Source: Geosiphon pyriformis | Taxonomy: Eukaryota; Glomeromycota; Glomeromycetes; Archaeosporales; Geosiphonaceae | Reading direction: 5' to 3' | NCBI GenBank assembly: GCA_016748015.1 | Contig: JAAOMT010000201.1 | Location: forward strand, 1 to 64,000 | DNA: 64,000 nucleotides | In this document: positions 47,294 to 58,410 of the stretch, one piece after another | Layout of the letters: every line of letters begins with the position of its first letter | Numbering within the stretch: the first letter of the stretch is position 1 | Notes under the pieces: generated by a model | The model's input: the letters and a program-made list of their open reading frames with translations, nothing else | The model's database searches: none | What the model was told of the DNA's origin: nothing | Position numbers and translations under genes: made by a program

Positions 47294-47608
47294 ATGCTTA
47301 AATTTTGTGATTTTTTATCACTTGTAAAATTTTTAATTATTGTTTTGAAAATGGAAAGCAAAAATAATTTTTACTATATATCAGATGAATTCATTTTAAA
47401 TTTCTTATTATCTCAAAAAATTCCTTCATTTAGTTACGATTTTTTACCTCATCGTAAAATATTATTTAATCATTTAAGAGACTCGCTTTTTGGACTAAAA
47501 TTTTGGCAAGAGTATATAAAAATAATTTTTTTTTATTTTTTAGCAAAATTTGAAATTCAACTAATTGATGAAAAAGTTTATATATTTAAAGAATATTTTT
47601 GGACTTGA
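47294..47608 (+). CDS. hypothetical protein, weakly supported
   Basis: A 104-codon frame rich in Phe, Ile, Leu and Lys, starting with a hydrophobic N-terminus (FLSLVKFLIIVL) and containing FSYDFLPHRKILFNHLRDSL. It is longer than most chance frames here, but the composition follows the AT bias and no motif, intron or homologue was recognised. It may be a chance frame. Confidence 0.25.
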   Translation: MLKFCDFLSLVKFLIIVLKMESKNNFYYISDEFILNFLLSQKIPSFSYDFLPHRKILFNHLRDSLFGLKFWQEYIKIIFFYFLAKFEIQLIDEKVYIFKEYFWT

Positions 47609-50095
47609 TTAAAATTTATTGATGAAATTTATTACCTTTAATTTCCAGACATTTTTCATACACAAATAAGATATTGTCCACTTTTGATTGAATGATAAAA
47701 TTCTTTTTGTCCTCAACTTTAAGTTCTTACTTAATCAATGAAAACTAATTTTTTCAGTCAACTTGGTAAATGTTTTCACTGAAAATATTAATGACACTCA
47801 GGAGTGAACTAAAAATGCTTTTGAAAAATAATGAATTTATATTTTGGAGTGAAAGCGCGCACAATGTAAAGAAAGTCAGAATTGTAAATTTCGTTAAGAA
47901 GGATTGTCAAAAATGAATTTTTCTGGTTAACTTTTGCTGGAAATATAAACTAGATAGGTACCTTTTAATTTTACTGATTTGTAAAAAAAAAACCTCGTTT
48001 ACTATCAAAAAATTATAATCCAAAACAAAAAACGTTAACACTAACAATTCACAAGAATGAAATTTTCACACATAAAGTTAGCCAAGATGAGGTACTTGAC
48101 CAAGAGCCCAAGCAAGAGACTATTTGAATGGGTAAAAATACAAATTATAATTTTTAAAACAGGATAAGTATTTTACAAAAAAGTCAAGTTAAAACATGTT
48201 TCTTAACAAGATCTATTTAACTTTGAGTAAATATTTAAAAAGTAACTTTATTTTTAAATGTAGAAATCAAGTTCTTTTTTCAATGATTCTTTCGAATCAA
48301 ATGTAGCCATTTTTTAATATCTATTTTAATCAATAGAAATTCTCAGTAATATTATTATTGAGGAGGGAATTCAACCTTAAAAATTTACATGTATTTGGAA
48401 TGCTCTAAAATACATAAAAGGATAAAATTATCCTAAAATGATGCCAATTTAAGTAGGTCTTATGATAATTGATGTTGCCTGCAGTCACAGGTAGCATAAC
48501 ATCATTCCGAATTAAGTTCATATGAAAATTACCGGAAGATCATCAGCTGACCTTTGCATTCAAAATGAGCCATAATTCCTAAATCGGTATTAAAATTTCA
48601 GAAAAGTTTATTTGATAAAGCTTTTTCTAGAATTTTCTATTGTACTTTTCCATATGAATAAATATTGGTAATTGACCCTTAAAGATTTTATGTTTTTGGT
48701 AATAAAAGTTTTTTCCATTTATCATAATAAAAACATTCAAACAAAATTTCAAATGGTAATTGAAAAGAATTTAATATAAAAAATAATATTCTGATCAACC
48801 TTTTGCTTGATCACAAAATTAACAATATCCTTAACTTACAACTATGAAAGTTTCCAGAATTTCTTGTCCATAAAAAGGAATCAATAAAATTATAAATGCA
48901 ATTTTTTTTCTAATAAAATTTAAAGGCATATAAAGTAACTAATTAAAGATTCAGTAAGTTCAGAGCACGTCTTCCATCCTTGAATATTGAACTTTAAAAA
49001 TAAACAAATTTTTTTTTAAAAATACGTTCTTTCCAAGAAATCTTTCATCTATATTTAGCTAGGAGAGCAATTATTCGGTATGTGATTCGGGTCAAGATTT
49101 CCAAATAGACTTTTGAAAAAATGAATATTATATTTGGTAATAAAAATTACTTTGTTCTTTATCCTTTGTCATATTATGAAACCTCATGTTCTCACAATTA
49201 CAAACTTTGACTCTAAGCCCATAGAAACCAAAGGGAAAATTTTTTATAACTTTTAAGCATTAAAATGTAGCAAAATGCAAGATCCAAATATAAATAGAGA
49301 TAAAGAGAATTTTCTTTTTTTGATTTGGTACATTAAGATACCACCACAAGTAGGATTTATAGATGTATAAAGTCAGTAACTAGCCCTATTCTGGGGCATA
49401 GAAGCAAGTCGTTTGAATAACAACTATGATCATTGTTTAAAATGAGAAACAATGTGGAATAGGCCACGTCGATCCTGAAATTTGGTAATCTAAAGAATTA
49501 AAGCTTATTTTTGTGCTGTATTTAGTGGCTAATAATTTGAAATTGAGACCCTGTTGAGCAAAAGCTCATGCACAAAACTGAATTAAAAAGTTTTGCATGA
49601 AAATGGTATCATGCTAAATCCTCCTATTTTTAAGATATCTATTTTTAAAGAAGCTGACAATTATATCCAAAGAGAAAAAATGCTAGATAATATAACTGAG
49701 AAAGCTAAATTCGAAAACTTGATTTTCCTGACGCATAATGCGTCATGCCTCCTTGGGTCAAATTAAAAGCTTGCCAGAAATTGGCATTAGGTTAATTTTA
49801 GCATATACTTGAATAACCACTTAAATTCAAAAGTTTTATCGTATTAACACCAAAGACAATAATTACTTGAGAACTTCCTCTTTCTCATGATTCAATTTAT
49901 ATATTTGCAAGTCAAAAGTTTTCTTAACTTATTACTCTTAAAACCAATCATTTTAAATTTTTATACTCTCATAAATACATATATTATATATACTACATAT
50001 TACATTGAAACTTCTAGATTGCTTATATTTTTTTCAAATTCTTAAAATTGTTCATTGTTCGGTGAAAATAATTTATCTAAAGAAAATAAAGGATG

Positions 50096-50962
50096 CTATT
50101 CATATAAATAAATAAAATTGTTGGAGAAATTGATAAAATCAGTTATTTCTCCAGTATCTATATTTGTTGAAGCAAAATTATTTACATATGCAGGTGTTGG
50201 AGTAAACTCTGGAAGATTATGGGACAAACTGATATACTCATAATTTCCATCATTGAAGTTTTCTTCATAATTAAATCCCAAATTTGCGTCATCTTGGAAC
50301 AAAAATGTATTCCCTGGATACAGTTCTTGTTGAATGTAATCACAATTGCTTTCGAGGTAGAAGAATATGTCTTGATTATGATGTCCTTCCAGGTTATCAG
50401 TATATGTGTCAATCGAAGTGTTCGAGACTTGATCTTCAAAGTGGGAAAAAGGAATATTGTCTTCTGTATTGATGTTGAAAACGTTTGGTTGGTTTTTAAA
50501 GTCTACATGTAACGAAGGATTTTCCATCTCCTCTTTAGATGTGTCACTTAAAGTCTCGAAAATCTCCAATTCCAAATTAGCTTTTTCATCCTTACTTTTA
50601 TGTAAGTTTCGACGATTCTTTTTTGATGCTTGATCGCGAGGAATTGAATCCCAAAGAAAATTTTGGTACCATCGATTGAAAGACTCTTTAGCATCGCGAG
50701 CCCTTTGCTCAAAAGATTTTTTAACTTCATCACTCTCTTTCTTCCATGAATCTCTGGATAACCGAGATTTGTCTGACAAAGAAATCTTTGGTTGGTGTTT
50801 AGATATTGACTTACAAAAAGCCATACGATATATTATATAAGCATTCGGAATATTACTAAACTTTCCAGTTTTCTTGGCCCTTGCAATTGCTCGAGCAATT
50901 ATTTCATCAATAATAGGAGGTGAAAGAATTTGATATGACTTTTGTAAAATAAATTCTGACAT
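50096..50962 (-). CDS. MATA-HMG-type HMG-box protein
   Basis: A single exon of 288 residues, ATG at 50962. The N-terminal family block is reduced (ILSPPIIDEIIARA at 12-25, no KPxFPP). The HMG box begins at IPNAYIIYRMAFCKS (38-52), has SWKKESDEVKKSFEQRARDAKESF (72-95), and ends near 102. The region after the box is Lys/Arg-rich (ASKKNRRNLHKSK, 112-124), a plausible nuclear-localisation signal. The C-terminal half is Asn/Asp/Tyr-rich and acidic and lacks the LxxRhxxLE motif. It is more distant from the 16-38 kb copies, and frames on the opposite strand here are shadows. Confidence 0.9.
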   Translation of the reverse strand: MSEFILQKSYQILSPPIIDEIIARAIARAKKTGKFSNIPNAYIIYRMAFCKSISKHQPKISLSDKSRLSRDSWKKESDEVKKSFEQRARDAKESFNRWYQNFLWDSIPRDQASKKNRRNLHKSKDEKANLELEIFETLSDTSKEEMENPSLHVDFKNQPNVFNINTEDNIPFSHFEDQVSNTSIDTYTDNLEGHHNQDIFFYLESNCDYIQQELYPGNTFLFQDDANLGFNYEENFNDGNYEYISLSHNLPEFTPTPAYVNNFASTNIDTGEITDFINFSNNFIYLYE

Positions 50963-52710
50963 TTTTAAACTTTTTTTGACAATTCAAAAACTCTGAGTAA
51001 ATTTTTCGACCTCTTTTTATGTTGAATTTTAAAGCCAAATAAATCTCTTCTCAATTACGCAACCAAGTTTTTCTCATGCTCAAAAAACTTGAAACACACT
51101 TTAGAATTTGTAATTCGAGAATGAAAGAAATTCTTAGGTGAGAAGAAAGACACCTCATTAAATCTAAGCCTCATTGAATTGCCAAGTTTTGAAAAATATC
51201 CTCTTTGACTTTTTACCTAGTCATGGAATTCTAGATTAAAATATCTGACATGTTACACCATTCGAATAAAAGCTAAAAATTGAAATAGGTATGGTTTCCT
51301 GATTTTAGATTTACTTTTTTATTAAATTTTTTTTTGTTCTTAAAAGACTATTCGAGGCATCAGTGACACCATTAGAGTAAAAATATCTATTACCAAGGTA
51401 AAGGGATATAATAAATAATGGGCTGACAATGACAAAAACGAGAAAAAAATTTTGATAATATAGTGTACGAAGTAATAATAATATAAAAATTGATAATAAT
51501 CTTCATCTATTTAGATAACAATATTTAAAGCTAAATTTGATAATTCAATAAATTTTTTATTTTAATTCAAGATTAACCGGAAAATTAATTAACCGTTAAA
51601 TAAATCCGTATTTGTTAAGTCAAATAATGGGGAAGTGTTTCAATAAATTCCGATTGGGCATTAGGATAATTCCAAAATCAATAAGGTTATCTTAAGAAAA
51701 ATAAATATTGTTATAAATCTTTAATATTGTACTTTTTTATATTTAAGCATTATATTAAAATTTCATAAATTTTCATTTAAAACTTTCATGAATTTATTTT
51801 AGAGAACTTTTTTCACCATAATTAAATCTTTATTACATGTTTTTAATTTAAAAATCTATTAAAAGTCAATTCAATGAATAAATTCAGAGAAATAATTTTT
51901 TCATTCTCGATCCTTCTAAATTATTATTATTAAAGTTTGCTTACTAACTCATTGTTAAAATATCCAAATTCTCCTATTGACTTCGCCCGAGCAATTTTTT
52001 TCAAAAAGTAGTAGCTTCTCGTTGCTTATTCAGCTTTGCCACCATTTGTAATTCAATTCAAAATGATTATTTACTTTTCGAATAATTCTTCAAAAGTCTA
52101 TTAGCTTCAACATTTCGAAAGATTAGAGAAACATTTCACCAAATATTCTTTGTTAGCTTCACTAGATTGAAACGTATGTTGTCAAACAATATTTTTTGAA
52201 CATTAAACAACCGAATTTTTCTAAAGATTGAACAAACACGTCACATCTTTCACATCATTTGAATTCATTTAAGATTATGTCTAGGGTTATAATTATTTAT
52301 AAAATTGGTTGATGTCGTCTCACTAAATAATTTTTTGGTAGTTTCATGCTCACTTCGGCCTTACTGCAGGTTCATATTGTACTTATTTACGTAAGTTCTT
52401 GAGAAAATAAAAAAAGATTGCTGCCAACTTGGATGTGACTCAACACCAATGTAAATGCTTATTTTCTGTACTACCTCACCGTATTAGGTCAAAAGAAAAG
52501 TATAATAGTAAATATTCCCTTAAAAAGCATTCTAATATGAAACAGGAGTTGATTTAGACAAATATATTTACGGGTAAATTTTAAAGTATTCTCAAGATCT
52601 GTACTAGGTTTATATGAAAATAGAACTATAATAAATCAGAAATTACCCTGAATAAAGGGTATTTTTTTTGTAACAAATCATCTGTCTGAAAATTTACTTT
52701 TAAAACAGGT

Positions 52711-52746
52711 ATTATTACTATTATTATAATTATTATAATTATTATA

Positions 52747-52793
<47 letters not shown>
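52711..52793. repeat. ATT / ATAATT microsatellite
   Basis: An imperfect hexamer tract (ATTATA) passes into a pure (ATT)n run. Confidence 0.93.
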
Positions 52794-52795
<2 letters not shown>

Positions 52796-53367
52796 TTTAT
52801 AATATATTTCGGGATTCATAACTTTCTTAAATTTTTTATTTATTAAATAAACACTTGAGGACAGACTCGCATCCACGTGCATTTGTGAACAAATAAATAC
52901 AGACCAGCTTAATGAATTAATACGAGTTTCTATATTTATAATAAAATCTTTGTCAAAATCTCAATTATTCCATTTGCAATCTAGAACATTTGAAAAATAA
53001 TTCGAACCACGAGAGAACCGGAAAAGATTTTGTGAGCGCCGAGATTGTTTAAAATTTATAAGCAAAAATTCCTAAATATAATTTCGAGCCTGAATAGGCA
53101 GTATGATATCATTTCTAAAAAGTATATTCCTTTAGCTTGGATGAATTCGTAACCATAAAGACGAGCTTCCGTTGTTTTTAAAAAAGGATAAAACTTTTGT
53201 TATTATTTAGATCATCATCTTACATTTAATCAAACAAATTTTGCACTCAGAGCAACATATTGCATTGCTTCTTATCAAAATTTTGGAAGGAAAGCTTGTG
53301 AAAAATTTTTCATCATGTTATTAATTAAGCAGACTCCGAAAGAAGAAAACCCAGTGTAAATATCGTT

Positions 53368-53670
53368 AATCAAAGATTTAAGAGACACAAAGTTAGTCTT
53401 TTCTTTGGAAATTTATCTCAATCAATAGAACAACCACGTGTCTCAATAACAAAGAATAATGAAACAAGGGTCCAAGTAATTCTCAATATTGAAGTGAAGA
53501 ACATAGAAGGTAAGAATTTCTTTCATCATTCTCGGAATCTCAGATTCAAATAATTTAAAAATTTACGCTTTTTACCTTTTTAGAACTTCAATCTGATAGT
53601 AAAAGAAATAGCAATCTTTACAAAGGACCTCAATTACAAATGCCCTTATACTTTCCATTTTTGTCTTAAA
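53368..53670 (+). pseudogene. possible remnant of a two-exon gene
   Basis: One frame reads RFKRHKVSLFFGN..., including QPRVSITKNNETRVQVILNI, up to a GTAAGAAT donor near 53510. A CTTTTTAG acceptor near 53583 continues the frame as ELQSDSKRNSNLYKG to a TAA near 53670. Upstream frames are broken. No family was recognised. The in-frame splice pair is the only support. Confidence 0.25.
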
Positions 53671-55720
53671 ACTCCGTCTCGTACTCCTCTGAATAAAAAT
53701 ATTATGGCATACACTATAATGAATTATCGAAAGCTAATTTTACTGATAAACAATTTTTATTATTATCCAAACCTCAGTATCAGGCAGGCATTTCCTGAAT
53801 CGTAATATGAACTATCATGAAGTTACAGCTTTTTAGACGAGCATTTGTACGATCATGTTTACTTGTTTGAATTAAAAATTTAATTTCTCTTCATATCTCG
53901 GTACAAGTTTCTTTCTAAACTTTCGGGCTCGATGAAACTTATTATAGTGATTGATTTAATTTTCAAATGTCTTCAAATCGCCAAACAAGCCTTTGGTATG
54001 AGGGAAATTTATTTTGTTTGTTTGGAAAAAATTTTATTTGGTGCTTTATGCAAAGACTAGATATTAATTTTTACAACTGAACTATAATTTTTTGACCATA
54101 TAAGAATGATAGAGTACGTTGCTCAAAGATTTTTCGCCGAGACATTCCCAGTAGTATGAACTTAATACTCGCAGCATTTGTTATTTTAATTCTGATTCTT
54201 GGAGACACTGGGTGATCATTGTTTGCTCAAGTAAAATTCCAATTCAGGTAAAGTACGTTACGAATTTGGGTGAAATTAGGGTGATAGATGATTTAGACCC
54301 TGCGTAAGCAAAAGGTACTAGTCTAATTTTGGTAAAAGTGGACTCTTGGGAGGCCCTCTATGCTAACTGTCGATCGCAGTTATTATTTATTTATATCTAA
54401 TTAATTTTGTTTGCGTTTATAGCAATATCAAAATAAGGAATTCCCACGCGAGATTGCACAATTTTATGGAGAAATCTTCCATTGTGGTAATTAAATGATT
54501 TATTTTGTTAACTACAGATTTCAGGGTTGTAGGTCAATTTTCAAAAAAAAATTGAAAGAGTGAAGTTTGATAAGGAGTTCCTTTATATGGCTAGACTCGA
54601 TAGCACACACATTTAAACCGCTACTAACTATAAATAACTTTTTCAATCCGATATAATCCTTCGTGTAATAACGAGCTCACACTTAATAACTTGTGATTGT
54701 TTGGAATCTATTCTAATTGCATAAAAGATTGAGACATAAAAGCAAAGAACCACATAATATAAAGATCACGATTTTTGAGGATCTTTTTCAATTGGCTAAT
54801 GTTTCTCTTTGAAAATAGCCCATAACTTAAAAAAATAAAAAAATTTTATAATTCGGTAGAATCACCTGGTGCCTTATCTTTTAATTCGATTAAAAAAGGT
54901 AAAAATTAATATTATCAGCTCTCAAGCAGTCAATTAATCACTGCCAGATATGAGTATGAATGATTTTAACAGTCAGGGAAGGGAGTCGGAATTGGAGGAA
55001 AATCATCTACTTTATAAGAGAACCGTATGATGAAAAAAAACGTTTTCAATTGATTAGCAATCATATGAATATCTTATCTCTATCATGGAATTTTCCTGCT
55101 AGCTGGAATGATTAATTAAAATTTTTGTCATCTCTCAATGCTTCTGATAAAAATTAATTTTTGAAAGAATCTTTAGATCCAATTTTTTATTAATCTGAAG
55201 AGTGAAATAATAATCTTTTAGATTTTCAAAAGAATTTTTTGAATATACCCTTTTCAGGAGTAATAAAAGTTTAGAAAAATACTTTTAATTTGAAATGTAT
55301 TGTTAGAATATCTAAAATTAAAAGAATACACAAAAGTGTTTTTATGCAAATCCAAGCAGAAATGAATAAAATTTTTGAATTGAATTTTTTTCAAGATAAG
55401 CATAGAACATGAAAAAGCTTATCGAACATTAAGTTAAGATCTTTAAACACACTTACCTAAAATCCGGAATTGGTTCAAGATACTGACTTTTATCTAAATT
55501 GTGGTAAAGAAATTCTACAGAAAGTTACGGGACTCGTATGGTGTTTGATTGCGTTCTTTTAGACAAATTAAGAATGGATGATTAATTAATAAAAGATAAT
55601 TTTATTTAAAAGTTTTATAACATCAAATTTGGATTCATTGCAGTCATCCGATGAATTTCTTCTTTAATAAAATTTTTTTTGTAAAGATATCATTTTAAAT
55701 AATTATAATTAATATAATAT

Positions 55721-55739
55721 CTGTCTCTTATACACATCT
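55721..55739 (+). other. Tn5/Nextera mosaic-end sequence (likely library artefact)
   Basis: The 19 bases CTGTCTCTTATACACATCT are identical to the Tn5 mosaic end used in Nextera tagmentation libraries. They lie 212 bases before an assembly gap. Chance occurrence of this exact 19-mer is negligible, so an untrimmed adapter or chimeric junction in the assembly is the best explanation. Confidence 0.93.
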
Positions 55740-55951
55740 ATTCTTTAAGTAGTCAAAAAACCAAATAAAATTAAAAATAATTTAAAATTTTGCCCACATA
55801 ATTTAGAGATAGTAGATAATCTTGGAAATGAGTTAATTATTAAAGTATCAGAGAACACAGATTTCAAAGTAAAACCTCTTTAAGCGTCTTAAAAAAAACA
55901 CAATAAACTTAAATTAGGGGTAATAATAAGAATTTTTTTTTCATCTTTAGA

Positions 55952-56083
55952 NNNNNNNNNNNNNNNNNNNNNNNNNNNNNNNNNNNNNNNNNNNNNNNNN
56001 NNNNNNNNNNNNNNNNNNNNNNNNNNNNNNNNNNNNNNNNNNNNNNNNNNNNNNNNNNNNNNNNNNNNNNNNNNNNNNNNNNN
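55952..56083. other. assembly gap (132 N)
   Basis: A run of N in non-coding sequence. The adapter sequence shortly upstream suggests that the local join is unreliable. Confidence 1.
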
Positions 56084-56965
56084 TTTTAATTAAATTATAT
56101 CAAATCTTGAAAGTTAAAATATGATAATCAGGAATTCATCCAAACTATATATCACATGATTTTGTTTCCCAATACATTTTTCTTTTATCTAGATTAAAAA
56201 TTAAAATGGATAAAGGTAAAAGAATGAAATTTCATTAAGATAACATTATAATTATTATTCCTTTAGTTTATTAATTCCGGAATATTGGAATTTTTCAAAA
56301 GATCATGTTATCTGCTGATATAATGTAAAAGCTATTAAGCGAATTTTCTTCTTTTCTTTACTTATTTTATTTAAAGAAAATTTCTTAATCGTAGCAATGA
56401 CAAATCATTGAGCTACAATATTTTTTACTAAATATTTTTTTCATGACTTAAAATTAAACAAAGATTATGAGACAGGAATATACACTATGTTCATTTTCAA
56501 CAAATATTTATTATTTTTTTCAATAACTTTCCTAAATTTACAAAGTACGCTCTTGCTAAATGACTATTTTACATTTTCTGATTGAGTAACAAAGTTTTGA
56601 TTAGAATGTGCCTGCACATTTTATCTATCTATATATAGTATATATATATATATATGAATTTAAATACAAATGGAGTCTAAAAGGTTAAAGTCAAACTAAC
56701 TCTTTTAGTACTAAAAACATCCGGACATTTACACCACAAATCCAAGAAAAATTCGGAAAAAATGATTTTCTAGTTACATTAAAAAAAAAACGGGTGGTTA
56801 TTTACAGGAGTTGAAACTTATTTACAAAAAAGTCAAAGGCAATAATGTGAAAAAAATAGAAAATAGAAAAATCTTGTTTAATTTTTTCAACCTCCTTTCA
56901 TGAAAATCCCATCCTTGTTGACCAGTTTTTGAACTAGTAATTCTGTAGGAGAATTTTTTCAAAAC

Positions 56966-57751
56966 TTAAGATGGGTACACATTGCATGAGATTGTAGTTT
57001 TTTCGAAAGAATCCATGTTTTTGAGGTCATTAGGTGAGGTCAAGAACCAACATAGATTTTCAGCTGCCAATGCTTGTTGATTTTCTACAAATGAATTGTC
57101 ATTGATAAAATTAAATGACAAGTAATCATCAATCGGAGGAGAGAGAAAAAATGTATGTGAATAGTTGGGTAAATGACATTTTAAAAAAGGAATATCCATC
57201 GAACAAGAAGGAGAGATGAGTGGTGAAAAAGTTAAGTCCTCAACATCTTTATTTTTTTCGAGTTCGTATACTGGAATAGATATGGCAGTTGGAACAATAC
57301 ATTGATTATTTCCAGGGATGTCGTTAAATATTTGTTCCTTTTCTGTGTTTATAATGGGATTGACTTGAGTTGGCTCGTTTTTTAAATTCGGTTTCTGTTC
57401 ATCATGTAATTTAGGCAAATTTTCGCGTCGAAGATTTTTATAAAGCTGCCTTGCGTCAGCTGCAATTTGTTTATATTCATTTCGTATATTAATTGGCTCC
57501 CTGGACCAACTTTCTTTCGCCATTGTAGACAATTGCGGTTGTGTGATAACTGAATGTTTCATGGAACGCAATTCTTTGAAGAAAGCAATACGATAAGCAA
57601 TAAAGGCGTTTGGTATTCTGGAAGGCTGCCTTGATGTTTTCAATTTAGACATTGCCCTTTTGATGAGATCAAAGGGGGTAATAACAGGAGGAAACCTTGG
57701 ACTTATATGCTGAGTAAAACTTGTAGTTTTGCCCTCAGATTCTATTTTCAT
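56966..57751 (-). CDS. MATA-HMG-type HMG-box protein
   Basis: A single exon of 261 residues, ATG at 57751. The family block SPRFPPVITPFDLIKRA is at 17-33. The HMG box starts at IPNAFIAYRIAFFKEL (46-61), continues through LSTMAKESWSREPINIRNEYKQI (74-96), and ends near 107 with LYKNLRREN in place of the YPxYxYxPR tail. The region 115-261 is Asn/Pro/Ser-rich with several hydrophobic patches and has no LxxRhxxLE motif. It is on the same strand as the copy at 50.1 kb. Confidence 0.91.
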   Translation of the reverse strand: MKIESEGKTTSFTQHISPRFPPVITPFDLIKRAMSKLKTSRQPSRIPNAFIAYRIAFFKELRSMKHSVITQPQLSTMAKESWSREPINIRNEYKQIAADARQLYKNLRRENLPKLHDEQKPNLKNEPTQVNPIINTEKEQIFNDIPGNNQCIVPTAISIPVYELEKNKDVEDLTFSPLISPSCSMDIPFLKCHLPNYSHTFFLSPPIDDYLSFNFINDNSFVENQQALAAENLCWFLTSPNDLKNMDSFEKTTISCNVYPS

Positions 57752-58286
57752 TTTGTTTTGATTTTAAAATTCTTCTTTTTTTTTTTTAATGAGGTGTTTC
57801 AAAAGAATTTTATAGCTTTGAGAAAAATTTTCACTTTTGAAATTATTATTTTTTAAAAAGTCAACAAGAGTTTTATAGTTTCTCAAGACTAGTAAAGTTC
57901 TAATATTTATATTAATTTTTATTTATTTAATGAATTTATAATCTGACACCATTGCTCACGGGAAACTACGGATTTTATGAAAACCCTTTGCCAATTGTTA
58001 CCCATAGCTTTTGATAGCGACCATTCTTTGTTAACCTTTTAAGGTTTACTTTGGCCTTAAATGAAACAACAAAAGCCCCGCGCGTTTAGTGTTTCAGAAT
58101 AGGAATCAGGTACCTATTTACCTCGCATATATTTTTACAAGTTATTTGAAAGGTTAAGCCAAGAATTGGTTGTAATACAAAAACCCTAATATCAGCCACG
58201 ACTCGGAGTGACTTCCCCACGAGAAAATTGATAATCTTTGAGAATAAAAGTTCAATTCTATACATTTTAGGTGATGGATATCTATC

Positions 58287-58357
<71 letters not shown>

Positions 58358-58410
58358 AAACAACAGTAGCAGCAGCAAAACAACAACAACAAAAATAATA
58401 ATAACAACAA
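58287..58410. repeat. AAT / AAC composite microsatellite
   Basis: An (AAT)n run passes into (AAC)n, with interruptions CAGTAGCAGCAG and AAT/AAC units after it. The organisation is similar to the repeat at 17561-17703. Confidence 0.95.

Larger units (their letters stand above)
44555..50095. other. long intergenic region with a less AT-rich block
   Basis: No gene was recognised with confidence. The minus strand at 46230-46830 is noticeably less AT-rich and holds frames at 46227-46412 and 46600-46824, described separately. A 104-codon frame at 47294-47608 is listed separately. Frames at 45829-46087 are overlapping and without motif. Confidence 0.45.
50963..56965. other. long intergenic region with gap, adapter-like sequence and possible gene remnant
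   Basis: Contains an ATT microsatellite (52711-52793), a possible two-exon remnant at about 53370-53670, a Tn5 mosaic-end sequence (55721-55739) and a gap (55952-56083), listed separately. No other coding sequence was recognised. Confidence 0.5.
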
